Assembly (NCBI RefSeq): GCF_903166545.1
Contig: NZ_CAESCH010000001.1
Span: 186,001-250,000 of the forward strand
Origin: Metabacillus schmidteae
GTDB lineage: Bacteria; Bacillota; Bacilli; Bacillales; Bacillaceae
Direction of reading: 5' to 3'
Length of the DNA stretch: 64,000 bases
In this document: piece after piece, positions 17,210 to 25,902 of the stretch
How the letters are laid out: each line of letters opens with the position of its first letter
How positions within the stretch are numbered: position 1 is the first letter of the stretch
The notes under the pieces: model-generated
Seen by the model: the letters and a program-made list of their open reading frames with translations, nothing else
Database searches by the model: none
Told to the model about the DNA's origin: nothing
Made by a program: the position numbers and the translations under genes

Positions 17210-17214
17210 ACAAA

Positions 17215-17247
17215 AGAGTAGAGGTTTTATTACCTCTACTCTACTTT
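17215..17247. terminator. Bidirectional terminator between GH43 and surface lipoprotein genes
   Basis: AGAGTAGAGG pairs with CCTCTACTCT around an eight-base loop. T-rich sequence follows on the plus strand and A-rich sequence precedes it, so it can serve both convergent genes. Confidence 0.75.
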
Positions 17248-17250
17248 GTT

Positions 17251-19338
17251 TTATTGCTGTGGTGGTGTTCCTCTTTGCGGCATTTCTACACCAAGCTCTG
17301 CTAATTGTTCCTGCGCTTCTTCTTGTGTGAGTGTACCATTTCTTTGTTGCTCTATAATTTCCTGAACCTTTTGTCTTGTCTCTTCGTCTAAGTCAGAAAA
17401 CATATCCACACGATTTCCCATATCGGGTCGGGCTTGATCACCACCAGGTGCTCCAACACCGCCTCCAGGTCTATTAGCTGCTGCTTCTGTTACACCAGAC
17501 TCATTTAACCATGTAACAGTTTCAGAGACCGTAAAGTCAACCACCTTTGTTCCACCTTCTACACCGCCATCTGTGTATAGTCCATCCGCTTCCTCTGCTG
17601 TAGACGTTCCCCCTGAATAAAGAGTATAAGAAGCATCCTTAGTTAATTCAGGTGAACTAATAAAAACCGATTGATAGTCTTTAGCAGGAGTAAAGCTTAC
17701 TATATTTTTTCCTTCACTATCTTCTAAATGAATCATTGTACCAGCTGTTTGTATTTCAGGATAAGTCATTAAAACACCAGCTTGTGATGAATCTTCAGAA
17801 TGAGCTTGGCTCATTCCAGAGCTTCCGACTGCTACGATGAAACCACCAGTTATGTTAAAACTACTATCGTAATCCAGCTGACCATTCATATTTTCTGTTG
17901 GTCCATTTACGATTACAACACCATCTGTCATGGAAATTGAGCCATTGGAATCCAGTCCATCACCTTGTGCATTTACAGAAATATAGCCGCCATTTATTTG
18001 TAATGAACCTGTTCCTTCAGTAGCAGTTGTCGGCATATCCATACCTGAAGCATCATTTCCTCCGGCAACATTAATTCCGTCATCAGTAGATGTAAGTTGA
18101 ATTTCTCCGTCTTCAATTGTAACGTTTTTTCCTTCAATTCCTTCATAGCTTTTGGTGATATTTATATTACCTCCCGTTGTGACAACGGATGAATCAGCGT
18201 GAATCCCGTCATCACCGGTTGAGATCATAAATTCCCCGCCTGCTAGCGTAACATGTTGATTACTGTGTACAGCATCGTCCTCTGAATCAATCTTAAAGCT
18301 TCCTCCTCCTACTGCAATATCAACAGAGGCTTTTAATCCTTTATAGCTTTCAGATTCTGTTGTCGTCGTTGTAGCAGCTGTACTATTTTCTTGTCCTGGC
18401 ATTCTTTCTTCATGATTATTTATCGTGTCAGGGCTTCCTTCCCCTGATTTAATTGTATAAGAGCCATCCGTTATCCATAACGATGCAATCGATTGAATCC
18501 CATCGTTTCCAGATGTTATATCAAACGTTCCACCTTCAAGTGCGATGACACCTTTTGATGTATCTTCATCATTTGTAGATTTAATTCCATCTCCACCAGC
18601 TTCAATCTTAATTGTTCCTTCTTTCACAGCAACAAGATCTCGTCCCATGATCCCATCATCAACAGCATGGACTTCAATGTTTCCACTTGTAATTTTCAAC
18701 TTATCTTTACTTGCAATTCCATTATTATAGTTTCCTTGGACAATTAATGTCCCTGTTCCATTGATTGTAAGATCATCTTTACTAAAAATGGCTGCATTAG
18801 GCTCATCCTCAGACGAATCCTCATAAACATACTGCTTTCCATCACTTATATTATTTTCGGTCCCTTCAACAAGTGAGATCGTTGTTTTTTCTGCATTCAC
18901 CACATTAATGGCTGAGCTTGTTGAAGATTGAATGTCCACTCCATTTAAAATCAGTTTCACTGTATTTTTATCTTCCGCGTCAACTACAACTTGACCATTA
19001 TCCAATTGACCACTTAAGACATATGTGCCACCTGTTTTGATTGTTAACACATTATTTTTGAAAAGAACAGCGGCAGAAGAATCAAAGGTTGCCTCTGTTC
19101 CATTCAACTCAATGTATGTTGGATTTTCATTTTTCCATTGAGTATAACTGTCTTCTTGATAGGAAACTGCCTTACTTACTAGATTGCTTACATCTGTATT
19201 AACTAACTTACCGACACCCGCTGTCTCTGCACTTGTCTCACTGGATGTAGTTGTTGAATCATTATTCGAACATGCAAATAACATGGTTGTACTTAATAAC
19301 GTTGCGGCTATTTTGTAATAAGCTGATCTTTTCATCAT
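17251..19338 (-). CDS. Surface lipoprotein with beta-helical carbohydrate-binding domain (DUF4353, Cthe_2159-like)
   Basis: A 695-aa exported protein. A signal peptide ends in the lipobox LFAC. A long right-handed beta-helix follows, with many repeats of the type GGTFDITSGNDGIQS and DDGIHADSSVVTTGGN, rich in Gly/Asp turns. Proteins of this family (Cthe_2159) bind calcium and acidic polysaccharides such as polygalacturonate. The last 80 residues form a charged helical tail (ETRQKVQEIIEQQRNGTL) in a Gly/Pro-rich context. I choose ATG 19338 because GGAG is nine bases upstream; another ATG at 19347 is too close to it. Its promoter carries the same operator as the VTC/DUF4956 genes, so it probably belongs to the regulon of the adjacent two-component system. 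Confidence 0.8.
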   Translation of the reverse strand: MMKRSAYYKIAATLLSTTMLFACSNNDSTTTSSETSAETAGVGKLVNTDVSNLVSKAVSYQEDSYTQWKNENPTYIELNGTEATFDSSAAVLFKNNVLTIKTGGTYVLSGQLDNGQVVVDAEDKNTVKLILNGVDIQSSTSSAINVVNAEKTTISLVEGTENNISDGKQYVYEDSSEDEPNAAIFSKDDLTINGTGTLIVQGNYNNGIASKDKLKITSGNIEVHAVDDGIMGRDLVAVKEGTIKIEAGGDGIKSTNDEDTSKGVIALEGGTFDITSGNDGIQSIASLWITDGSYTIKSGEGSPDTINNHEERMPGQENSTAATTTTTESESYKGLKASVDIAVGGGSFKIDSEDDAVHSNQHVTLAGGEFMISTGDDGIHADSSVVTTGGNINITKSYEGIEGKNVTIEDGEIQLTSTDDGINVAGGNDASGMDMPTTATEGTGSLQINGGYISVNAQGDGLDSNGSISMTDGVVIVNGPTENMNGQLDYDSSFNITGGFIVAVGSSGMSQAHSEDSSQAGVLMTYPEIQTAGTMIHLEDSEGKNIVSFTPAKDYQSVFISSPELTKDASYTLYSGGTSTAEEADGLYTDGGVEGGTKVVDFTVSETVTWLNESGVTEAAANRPGGGVGAPGGDQARPDMGNRVDMFSDLDEETRQKVQEIIEQQRNGTLTQEEAQEQLAELGVEMPQRGTPPQQ

Positions 19339-19384
19339 ACCCTTCATCTCCTTTTTCTCTATACGGGTTGTACCCTTGTGAGAT

Positions 19385-19418
19385 ACATTATTAAGTACAA
19401 ACCTTAATAAAACCTTAA
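19385..19418 (-). promoter_or_regulatory. Response-regulator operator and -10 of the surface lipoprotein gene
   Basis: On the minus strand TTAAGGTT-N3-TTAAGGTT (11-base period) is followed after four bases by CTTAATAATGT. The same arrangement, in the same spacing, precedes the VTC gene at 21899-21930. Direct repeats with an 11-base period replacing a -35 element are typical sites for activators of the OmpR/PhoB type. Confidence 0.75.
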
Positions 19419-19557
19419 AAATATCTTTTTAAAAAATTTTGCATTTTTACTAAATTTAGATCTATAATCTATTCTATTCTTAGTTTTTATGAAGACTCTT
19501 TTCTAATAGGTTGTGATTTTAAGGTCCTTCTTTGCATAAAACTATTTAGTTGATTGC

Positions 19558-19792
19558 AGCGGAAGATTGCGAGACTCCTGTGGGAGCAGCGTGACAGGTG
19601 AAACCCCGCAGAGGCAGATTTTCGCAAGGATTGTGGCTTATAAAACACTGTAGTAACTCTATAGTGGAATGGAGCGGAAGACACTCGACTCCTGCGGGAA
19701 GTGAGGAAAGACTGAGACCCCGCAGGCGAAGACGAGGAGGCTCAGCTTCCTCCCCGCGGAAAGCGAGTGACTGCAGCGCAATGAAACGGACT
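19558..19792. repeat. Two copies of a dispersed GC-rich Bacillus intergenic repeat
   Basis: Copy 1 (about 19558-19635, degenerate) and copy 2 (about 19670-19792, fuller) share GCGGAAGA, GACTCCTG-GGGA and ACCCCGCAG segments in the same order. Copy 2 also carries the CTTCCTCCCCGCGGAAAGCGAGTG half that pairs with its start. The family (GACTCCTGCGGGA...CCCGCAGGC...CCCGCGGAAAGC) is scattered through many Bacillus genomes. It is non-coding and much richer in GC than its surroundings. The rest of the 19419-19888 gap shows nothing else recognisable. Confidence 0.8.
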
Positions 19793-19888
19793 AATTTTTA
19801 ACCTTTAATTTCATCGAAAACAACAAAGTATGCGAAAACAGCGTTACAACCATTTAAAAAGACATTAAATCGATTGAAGGTGACCAAA

Positions 19889-20575
19889 ATGAAACTATTA
19901 ATCATAGAAGATGACAAATATCTCTCTGAAACAATTAAAGAAACAACACAAGAAACGTTTGAAGCAGAACAGGCTTTTGATGGTGAGGAAGGACTTTATT
20001 TAGCAGAGCAAAATATTTTTGACTGTATCATATTAGATATCATGCTCCCTAATATGAACGGTTATGAAGTACTTCAAGAACTAAGGAAAAAGCAAATTAA
20101 AACCCCTGTAATCATGCTGACAGCAAAGGATGGCATTGATGATAAAATCCAAGGCTTTAAAGTAGGAGCTGATGATTATATCGTTAAACCCTTTCATCGG
20201 GAAGAATTACTTTTACGTTTAGAGGCCATCGTCAGAAGATCTGGTGGAGATTTAAAGGAACATGTCATTTCATTCAAAGAATTAAATATGAATCTTAAAA
20301 ATAAAACAGCCTATATTGGAGACGAGATCGTTAAATTAAACGGAAAACAATTTGATCTACTGGAATATTTAATCAATAACAAAAACACTATCCTCACAAA
20401 AGAACAAATTTTTGATCGAATATGGGGATTTGAATCTGATACCTCCACAACTGTTGTTGAGGTTTATTGCAGTAATGTTCGTAAATCCTTAAAAAAATTT
20501 GGCTATGATCAATACATTAAAACCTTCCGTGGGCTGGGTTATATGCTGACAGAGAACGGTGAAGGCCATGTTTAA
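19889..20575 (+). CDS. OmpR-family response regulator
   Basis: A 228-aa regulator. The receiver domain carries EDD at the N-terminus, phospho-acceptor Asp50 in IILDIMLPNMNGYE, the Thr of MLTAKDG and the Lys of VKPFHREEL. The winged-helix DNA-binding domain covers residues about 130-225. ATG 19889 is selected because AAGGTG lies seven bases upstream; an earlier TTG lacks one. It overlaps the kinase gene. The matching direct repeats in front of the divergent lipoprotein gene and the downstream VTC gene are its probable binding sites. Confidence 0.9.
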   Translation: MKLLIIEDDKYLSETIKETTQETFEAEQAFDGEEGLYLAEQNIFDCIILDIMLPNMNGYEVLQELRKKQIKTPVIMLTAKDGIDDKIQGFKVGADDYIVKPFHREELLLRLEAIVRRSGGDLKEHVISFKELNMNLKNKTAYIGDEIVKLNGKQFDLLEYLINNKNTILTKEQIFDRIWGFESDTSTTVVEVYCSNVRKSLKKFGYDQYIKTFRGLGYMLTENGEGHV

Positions 20576-21881
20576 GCAAAAGGTTTTTCGAAAAGAACAG
20601 CTTAACTTTATGGTTCTCAACCTTATAGCTTTTACTGTTATTTTTACTATCTTTGGCTTCATTATCTACGGACAAGTTCAAACAACTCTATTCACCAAAA
20701 CGGATGAAGAATTATTGCAATTTAAAGCGATGATGCAGGATGATGAAGGACCTTTAAATACTCCTAAGCATAACGACAGTTTAAACCGTAACACTCCGCC
20801 TGAGGAAAGAAAAAGAAACTTTCCTAACCCGCGAATTATGATGGTGAATTGGAATAAAAATGGAGAAATTATCAACCAAGATCAAATTGGGACCTCTTTA
20901 TATGAAAATTATTTACAAGACTATGAATTAGATACTCAAAATGTAGATGTAATTACAAATATAACGTTGAATGATTTATATGATTTTCGATACATTGTTT
21001 TCAAAGACACAAACGCTAATGATGATGTCGAGTATGTTCAACTTTTCATCAACACGGATGCAGAACAAACAATCATCCATAACTTTGGAAATCTCATAAT
21101 TCTCTGTTCCTCTGTCTTTATTATTCTATCGATCTCTGCCAGTTACGTCTTATCAAAAAGAATGATGAAGCCTATTATTCAATCCTGGAACAAGCAAACA
21201 GAATTTGTCGAAAATGCATCACATGAACTGCGAACACCATTGACGATTATCCAAAATAAATTAGAGCTATTGCTCACCGAACCTCAGGAAAAAATTATGA
21301 ACAAGTTTGAAAACATTGCTCTAAGTCTCTCAGAAACAAGGAGATTATCGAAACTTACTTCTGACTTATTAACGCTGGCAAGAGCTGATTCAGCTGAGAC
21401 ACAGCTCGTTAAGAAAGTGATAGATGTAGACCGCTTTGTTAGTAATGTTTGTTCACCCTATATAGACATTGCTGAATCACAGGAAAAGCATCTTTGGTTA
21501 AAACTGAATAGCAAAATTAACACAGAAGCCGACGAACAACGACTTCATCAGCTTTTAGTTATTTTGCTTGATAATGCATTAAAATACACGGTGGAACAAG
21601 ATAGTATTGGTGTAAAAACCTATATAGAAGACAATAAAATCGTCCTTGAAGTAACAGATACCGGCATTGGGATTAAAAAGCAAAACATGAAATACATTTT
21701 TGATCGCTTCTATCGTGAAGATCGTGCCCGCTCCCGTGACACAGGTGGTACCGGTTTAGGGCTTTCTATCGCGCATTGGATCGTGACAAAGCATAACGGC
21801 ACAATTACCGTTCATGAAAACCAGCATAAAGGAACAACATTTAAAGTGAAGCTACCTAAAAAGGAGATTACAAAATTGTAA
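20559..21881 (+). CDS. Sensor histidine kinase
   Basis: A 440-aa membrane kinase. Two transmembrane helices (about residues 17-39 and 178-198) enclose an extracellular domain of about 135 residues that could sense an external signal. The dimerisation motif has His222 in ENASHELRTPLT. The ATPase domain has the N box (LLVILLDNALKY), the G1 box (VTDTGIGIKK), the F box (FDRFYREDRARS) and the G2 box (GTGLGLSIAHW). It overlaps the regulator gene and phosphorylates it by inference. The start could be GTG 20559 or ATG 20568; neither has an ideal Shine-Dalgarno. Confidence 0.9.
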   Translation: MKAMFKQKVFRKEQLNFMVLNLIAFTVIFTIFGFIIYGQVQTTLFTKTDEELLQFKAMMQDDEGPLNTPKHNDSLNRNTPPEERKRNFPNPRIMMVNWNKNGEIINQDQIGTSLYENYLQDYELDTQNVDVITNITLNDLYDFRYIVFKDTNANDDVEYVQLFINTDAEQTIIHNFGNLIILCSSVFIILSISASYVLSKRMMKPIIQSWNKQTEFVENASHELRTPLTIIQNKLELLLTEPQEKIMNKFENIALSLSETRRLSKLTSDLLTLARADSAETQLVKKVIDVDRFVSNVCSPYIDIAESQEKHLWLKLNSKINTEADEQRLHQLLVILLDNALKYTVEQDSIGVKTYIEDNKIVLEVTDTGIGIKKQNMKYIFDRFYREDRARSRDTGGTGLGLSIAHWIVTKHNGTITVHENQHKGTTFKVKLPKKEITKL

Positions 21882-21893
21882 TCTTCTTTTTTT
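21865..21893 (+). terminator. Terminator of the two-component genes
   Basis: AGATTACAA pairs with TTGTAATCT across a short loop and is followed by T residues. It overlaps the kinase stop codon and isolates the next promoter. Confidence 0.7.
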
Positions 21894-21898
21894 ATCTT

Positions 21899-21930
21899 TT
21901 AAGGTTTGTTTAAGGTTCATCCTTAATAAT
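21899..21930 (+). promoter_or_regulatory. Response-regulator operator and -10 of the VTC-DUF4956 operon
   Basis: TTAAGGTT at 21899-21906 and 21910-21917 (11-base period) is followed after four bases by CTTAATAATGT. It is the same arrangement as on the minus strand at 19385-19418, pointing to a shared activator. Confidence 0.75.
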
Positions 21931-21969
21931 GTGAACACAGAAGTTGAGACAAAAAAGGAGAGAAAAAGG

Positions 21970-22668
21970 ATGAAGGCTATGACCCTAAACGGCTCAAAGG
22001 GTAGACGTGAACTAAAACATGAAATGACCAAAATGGAAGTATTTTTACTTCGAAATAAACTAAAACACTATATGGAAGTAGATCCTCATGCCAAGAATGA
22101 TGGGAAGTATTTTATTCGCAGTGTTTACTTTGATAACTTTGAAAATAAAGTATTAAATCAAAAAAAAGAGGGCTACTACGAACGTGATAAATTTCGGGTT
22201 AGATTATATGACTTTAACACCTCATATCTGAATTTAGAAAAAAAGAGCAAACGAAATAACTTAACATATAAACAAAAATGTCGTATCACTTCTGATGAAT
22301 ATGAACAGATAAGGTCTGGAAATATATCATGGATGGAAACTGATCAACGACCTCTCATCCAGGATTTATATTATCAAATGAACCTTTCTCAGCTAAAACC
22401 AATGACAGTCGTAGACTATGAAAGAGAGGTCTTTATCTATAAATATGGCAATGTTCGAATTACCTTCGATAGCTCGATTCGAACAAGCTTTCGAAATAAT
22501 GATGTACTAAATCTGAACCTATCAATGATTGACACAGACCCTGATATTGTTGTACTTGAAGTAAAATATGATGAATTTCTGCCATTAGTTATTAAACAAC
22601 TATTACAAGTCAACAACTTAAGAGCCGGCGCTTACTCAAAGTATCAAATTAGTCGCATGTATGGCTAG
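21970..22668 (+). CDS. VTC-domain protein (polyphosphate polymerase-like)
   Basis: A 232-aa cytoplasmic protein made almost wholly of a VTC domain, the tunnel-shaped catalytic fold of yeast Vtc4. Conserved charged segments line up: RRELKHEM, YFIRSVYFDN, RDKFRVRLYDF, NLEKKSKRN, DYEREVF, RITFDSSIRTS and VVLEVKYDEFLP, providing the basic and acidic residues of the tunnel. In bacteria such proteins are often encoded beside DUF4956 membrane proteins; their product is not established, and polyphosphate synthesis is an inference. I choose ATG 21970 because AAGGAG lies eight bases upstream. Control by the upstream two-component system is suggested by the shared operator. Confidence 0.8.
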   Translation: MKAMTLNGSKGRRELKHEMTKMEVFLLRNKLKHYMEVDPHAKNDGKYFIRSVYFDNFENKVLNQKKEGYYERDKFRVRLYDFNTSYLNLEKKSKRNNLTYKQKCRITSDEYEQIRSGNISWMETDQRPLIQDLYYQMNLSQLKPMTVVDYEREVFIYKYGNVRITFDSSIRTSFRNNDVLNLNLSMIDTDPDIVVLEVKYDEFLPLVIKQLLQVNNLRAGAYSKYQISRMYG

Positions 22669-22739
22669 GAAAAGTTTAACTATCTTAACTATCTGTTAGC
22701 AAGTTAATATATAAAAATAATATTTTGGAGGAAATAAAC

Positions 22740-23423
22740 ATGGAGAATGTATCTTTTAATGATATTTTCAAATCAAGTATTTTAGAAAAAACAAGCAGCT
22801 TTTCAATTGTAGATTCCCTAATCGGGTTATTAGTAGCTTTTCTAGTAGGATTATTTATCTACTTTGTATATAAGAAAACTTTTTCAGGTGTTATTTACTC
22901 ACACACTTTTAATATTTCACTTATCATCATGTCAATGGCAACAGCTTTAATTATTATGGGAATTTCTTCAAATGTCCTGTTATCACTTGGTATGGTTGGT
23001 GCACTATCAATTGTTCGTTTCCGCACACCGATTAAAGATCCGATGGATATTGTCTATATTTTCTGGGCAATCGTTTCAGGTATTTTATGCGGTGCAGGCT
23101 TTATCCCTCTTGTTGTCATTGGATCCATTCTAATCGGAGCTGTGCTCATCATTTTTATTAACAAAATTAAGGTTGAAAATCCTTATTTATTAATTGTGAA
23201 ATATAGTGACATTTCGGTTGAAAACTCAATAGAACATGTTGTATCTGAGAGTTCAAGAAAGTACTCGGTAAAATCTAAATCTGTTATGCCCGGCAATGAC
23301 TATGAAGTAACATATGAAATACGCGTCAAAGATGTAGATATGGGATTTATCAATAATATATCTGATATGGATACAGTAAAATCAGCTGTGATGTTAAGCT
23401 ATGATGGTAATTTTACAGCTTAG
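22740..23423 (+). CDS. DUF4956 membrane protein
   Basis: A 227-aa protein with about four membrane helices in the first 145 residues (SLIGLLVAFLVGLFIYF and following) and the family signature SLGMVGALSIVRFRTPIKDP. A soluble C-terminal domain of about 80 residues follows. It lies 71 bases after the VTC gene, and the two very likely act together at the membrane, for example as synthase and channel or acceptor. The biochemical role of DUF4956 is unknown. ATG 22740 follows GGAGGA; an upstream TTG is disregarded. Confidence 0.82.
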   Translation: MENVSFNDIFKSSILEKTSSFSIVDSLIGLLVAFLVGLFIYFVYKKTFSGVIYSHTFNISLIIMSMATALIIMGISSNVLLSLGMVGALSIVRFRTPIKDPMDIVYIFWAIVSGILCGAGFIPLVVIGSILIGAVLIIFINKIKVENPYLLIVKYSDISVENSIEHVVSESSRKYSVKSKSVMPGNDYEVTYEIRVKDVDMGFINNISDMDTVKSAVMLSYDGNFTA

Positions 23424-23497
23424 TTGCAATAAGTGGCCTTTCAGTAAACTAATGACAGATGATTATTAATCTATCCGTTATAAAAATATTTATCGTA

Positions 23498-23541
23498 AGC
23501 TGACTTAATGGTATATTATCCTCATTAAGTCAGCTTTTTTT
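23498..23541 (+). terminator. Terminator of the VTC-DUF4956 operon
   Basis: A 13-bp perfect stem (AGCTGACTTAATG/CATTAAGTCAGCT) with a 12-base loop and a following T7 run. Confidence 0.9.
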
Positions 23542-23576
23542 AATATTGTTCATTCTATTTTAAAGGGGGATATCCT

Positions 23577-25163
23577 GTGGAAGAGCAAAAAACCATATCG
23601 ATTACAATCTTAGAAACAAGTGACTTGCATGGTCACATCTTCCCCATATCATATGGCACTAATGAATTTGATCCATCAGGTCTTGCAAAGATCGCAACAT
23701 CTATTAAACAAATACAAAAAAAAGAAAAAAATATAATTCTCATAGATAATGGAGACAGTATGCAAGGAACTCCTTTAGCCTATCATTATGTACGTCAAAT
23801 GAACCATCTCCCAAATCCAATGATCCAAACGTTTAACGAGTTACAATATGATGCTGCTATTATTGGTAATCATGAATTCAACTATGGACTACCCATTCTA
23901 CAACAGGCCATACAAGAAGCAAAGTTTCCGTTTCTTTCTGCCAATATTCTTCACTCAGATACAAAAGAACCTTATTTTGGACCACCATATCTAATAAAAA
24001 CACTTGAACACGGTTTTAGAGTGGCCATTTTAGGATTAACTACACACTATATACCAAATTGGGAAAAACCCGAGCATATTAAAGACTTGGAATTTGAGGA
24101 CAGTATCAAAAGTGCCGGAAGATGGATTTCCTATATTAAAGAGAAGGAAAATCCGGATCTTTTCATCGTATCGTACCACGGAGGATTTGAAAAAGATTTA
24201 AAGACAGGTGAACCAACCGAATCCTTGACTGGAGAGAATCAAGCATATCAACTTTGTATGGAAGTAGAAGGAATTGATATATTACTAACAGGACATCAGC
24301 ATCGTCTCCTATCTGATGAAGTCAATGGAGTAACAATTATTCAACCCGGCTGTAATGGAATGTTTTTAGGACGGATTGATCTGCACTTTACCCATTCATC
24401 TACCGATGGATGGATATGCCAATCTAAGAAGCCTTCGCTTATTTCAATAAAACCTATTGAAATGGATGAACAAATTTCACAAATGAATAAACCTTATGAA
24501 GAAGCAACTCAACATTGGCTGGATCAGTATATTGGACAAATTCAAGGTGATATGATCATACATGATCCATTTGAAGCCCGAACAAAGGAACATCCTTTTA
24601 TTGAATTCGTCAATCGTGTACAAATGGAGATCGCAAATGTCGACATTTCCAATACAGCTTTATTTCATAACCAAGCTCTTGGGTTTTCAGCAAATGTCAC
24701 CATGAGAGAAATTGTGTCAAATTATATTTACCCTAACACTTTAGCTGTTATTGAGCTTTCCGGTCAAGATATCAAGGATGCTCTAGAGAAAACAGCTACC
24801 TACTTTATTTTAAATGATCAAGGGCAAATTGATGTTAATCCACAGTTTGTAGAACCAAAACCTCAGCACTACAATTATGATATGTGGGAAGGCATTTCCT
24901 ATACAATTGACGTTTCAAAACCAGTTGGCAAAAGAATTCTGCACCTTATGAAAGATAGTGACCCTTTACATATGGATCGTACTTATCATGTTGTAATGAA
25001 CAACTATCGAGCCGCAGGTGGAGGAAATTATCATATGTTTAAAGGAAAAAAAATCATGAAAGAAATTCAACTTGATATGACAGAAATACTCGCAAATTAC
25101 TTTTCTAAATATAAAATCGTAAACGCAGAAGTGAACCATAATTGGCAAGTCATCACTTCTTAA
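23577..25163 (+). CDS. Metallophosphatase/5'-nucleotidase family protein
   Basis: A 528-aa two-domain protein. The N-terminal calcineurin-like phosphoesterase domain shows the metal ligands in SDLHGH, DNGDSMQG, GNHEFNYG, SYHGG and TGHQHR. The C-terminal 5'-nucleotidase domain (from about residue 330) shows the family pattern MREIVSNYIYPN and NNYRAAGGGNYHMF. These enzymes hydrolyse nucleotides or cyclic nucleotides. Unlike the secreted UshA or YfkN types it has no signal peptide or anchor, so it probably works in the cytoplasm. It starts with GTG after AAAGGGGG and is monocistronic. Confidence 0.88.
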   Translation: MEEQKTISITILETSDLHGHIFPISYGTNEFDPSGLAKIATSIKQIQKKEKNIILIDNGDSMQGTPLAYHYVRQMNHLPNPMIQTFNELQYDAAIIGNHEFNYGLPILQQAIQEAKFPFLSANILHSDTKEPYFGPPYLIKTLEHGFRVAILGLTTHYIPNWEKPEHIKDLEFEDSIKSAGRWISYIKEKENPDLFIVSYHGGFEKDLKTGEPTESLTGENQAYQLCMEVEGIDILLTGHQHRLLSDEVNGVTIIQPGCNGMFLGRIDLHFTHSSTDGWICQSKKPSLISIKPIEMDEQISQMNKPYEEATQHWLDQYIGQIQGDMIIHDPFEARTKEHPFIEFVNRVQMEIANVDISNTALFHNQALGFSANVTMREIVSNYIYPNTLAVIELSGQDIKDALEKTATYFILNDQGQIDVNPQFVEPKPQHYNYDMWEGISYTIDVSKPVGKRILHLMKDSDPLHMDRTYHVVMNNYRAAGGGNYHMFKGKKIMKEIQLDMTEILANYFSKYKIVNAEVNHNWQVITS

Positions 25164-25179
25164 ATCCTCATTTTTAAAA

Positions 25180-25230
25180 GATAAAAAGAACGAGCCACAA
25201 TCTGATTAAATGTTGATCGTTCTTTTTATC
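25180..25230 (+). terminator. Terminator after the nucleotidase gene
   Basis: GATAAAAAGAACGA pairs perfectly with TCGTTCTTTTTATC across a 23-base loop. The descending arm is itself T-rich. Confidence 0.6.
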
Positions 25231-25371
25231 TACTTCTAAACCTGTGATTGAATGCTCCAGTGTTTTGACATTCCATCTTATATTTAAACAGATGACCTTT
25301 ACACATAAATCGCAATATATTTATGAAACTATTATCCTCACTACCTCGTATATGTTATAGAGGTGAAAATC

Positions 25372-25902
25372 ATGTATTTAAATATAAACGAGCCAAAAAG
25401 AGAAATCTCTCTTAATGCTGTCAAAGTTTGGAGAATGTCAAATACAATCGGTCATATCATTGCACTCACTATCATAGCGATACTATTTATTTGCACTGAA
25501 CTATTTGATTGGTTTAGCTGGATTAGTATTCTCCTTTATTGTTTAGGTGGGCTTGCTATTTTATCTGGTGTTTATTCTATTTTTATTGAGCCTATCTATT
25601 TACAACGCACCTGGCGTTATGAAATTGATCAAGAGTTTATCCAGTTACAGCATGGAATGTGGAATCTACAGCATACATTGATTCCTATGGAAAAAGTGGA
25701 ATATGTACGCACAGAACAAGGTCCGATCATGCGCCGGCATAAGCTATACAACATCGAGATTGGGACAACAACTTCAAATCATGTTATTCCTGCTATTCCC
25801 ACTGAAGAAGCCCATCTATTAAAAGCACAAATTGCTACTTTTGCAAAAATAAAAGACGAAGAGAATAATGAAGGAGAAAAAGAACATGAATCAATCATCT
25901 AG
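25372..25902 (+). CDS. ydbS: YdbS-like membrane protein with bacterial PH domain
   Basis: A 176-aa protein with two membrane helices (about residues 27-46 and 52-72) followed by a bPH2 domain (TWRYEIDQEFIQLQHGMWNLQHTLIPMEKVEYV). It is the usual partner of YdbT. In B. subtilis ydbST confers some protection against antimicrobial peptides and belongs to the extracytoplasmic sigma factor regulons; that is known of the family, and I could not identify such a promoter here. ATG 25372 follows AGAGGTG. Its end overlaps the next gene by 17 bases. Confidence 0.85.
   Translation: MYLNINEPKREISLNAVKVWRMSNTIGHIIALTIIAILFICTELFDWFSWISILLYCLGGLAILSGVYSIFIEPIYLQRTWRYEIDQEFIQLQHGMWNLQHTLIPMEKVEYVRTEQGPIMRRHKLYNIEIGTTTSNHVIPAIPTEEAHLLKAQIATFAKIKDEENNEGEKEHESII

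Noticed and set aside
19598..19801. Arg/Pro-rich 67-aa frame
   Set aside because: It is the translation of the GC-rich dispersed repeat.
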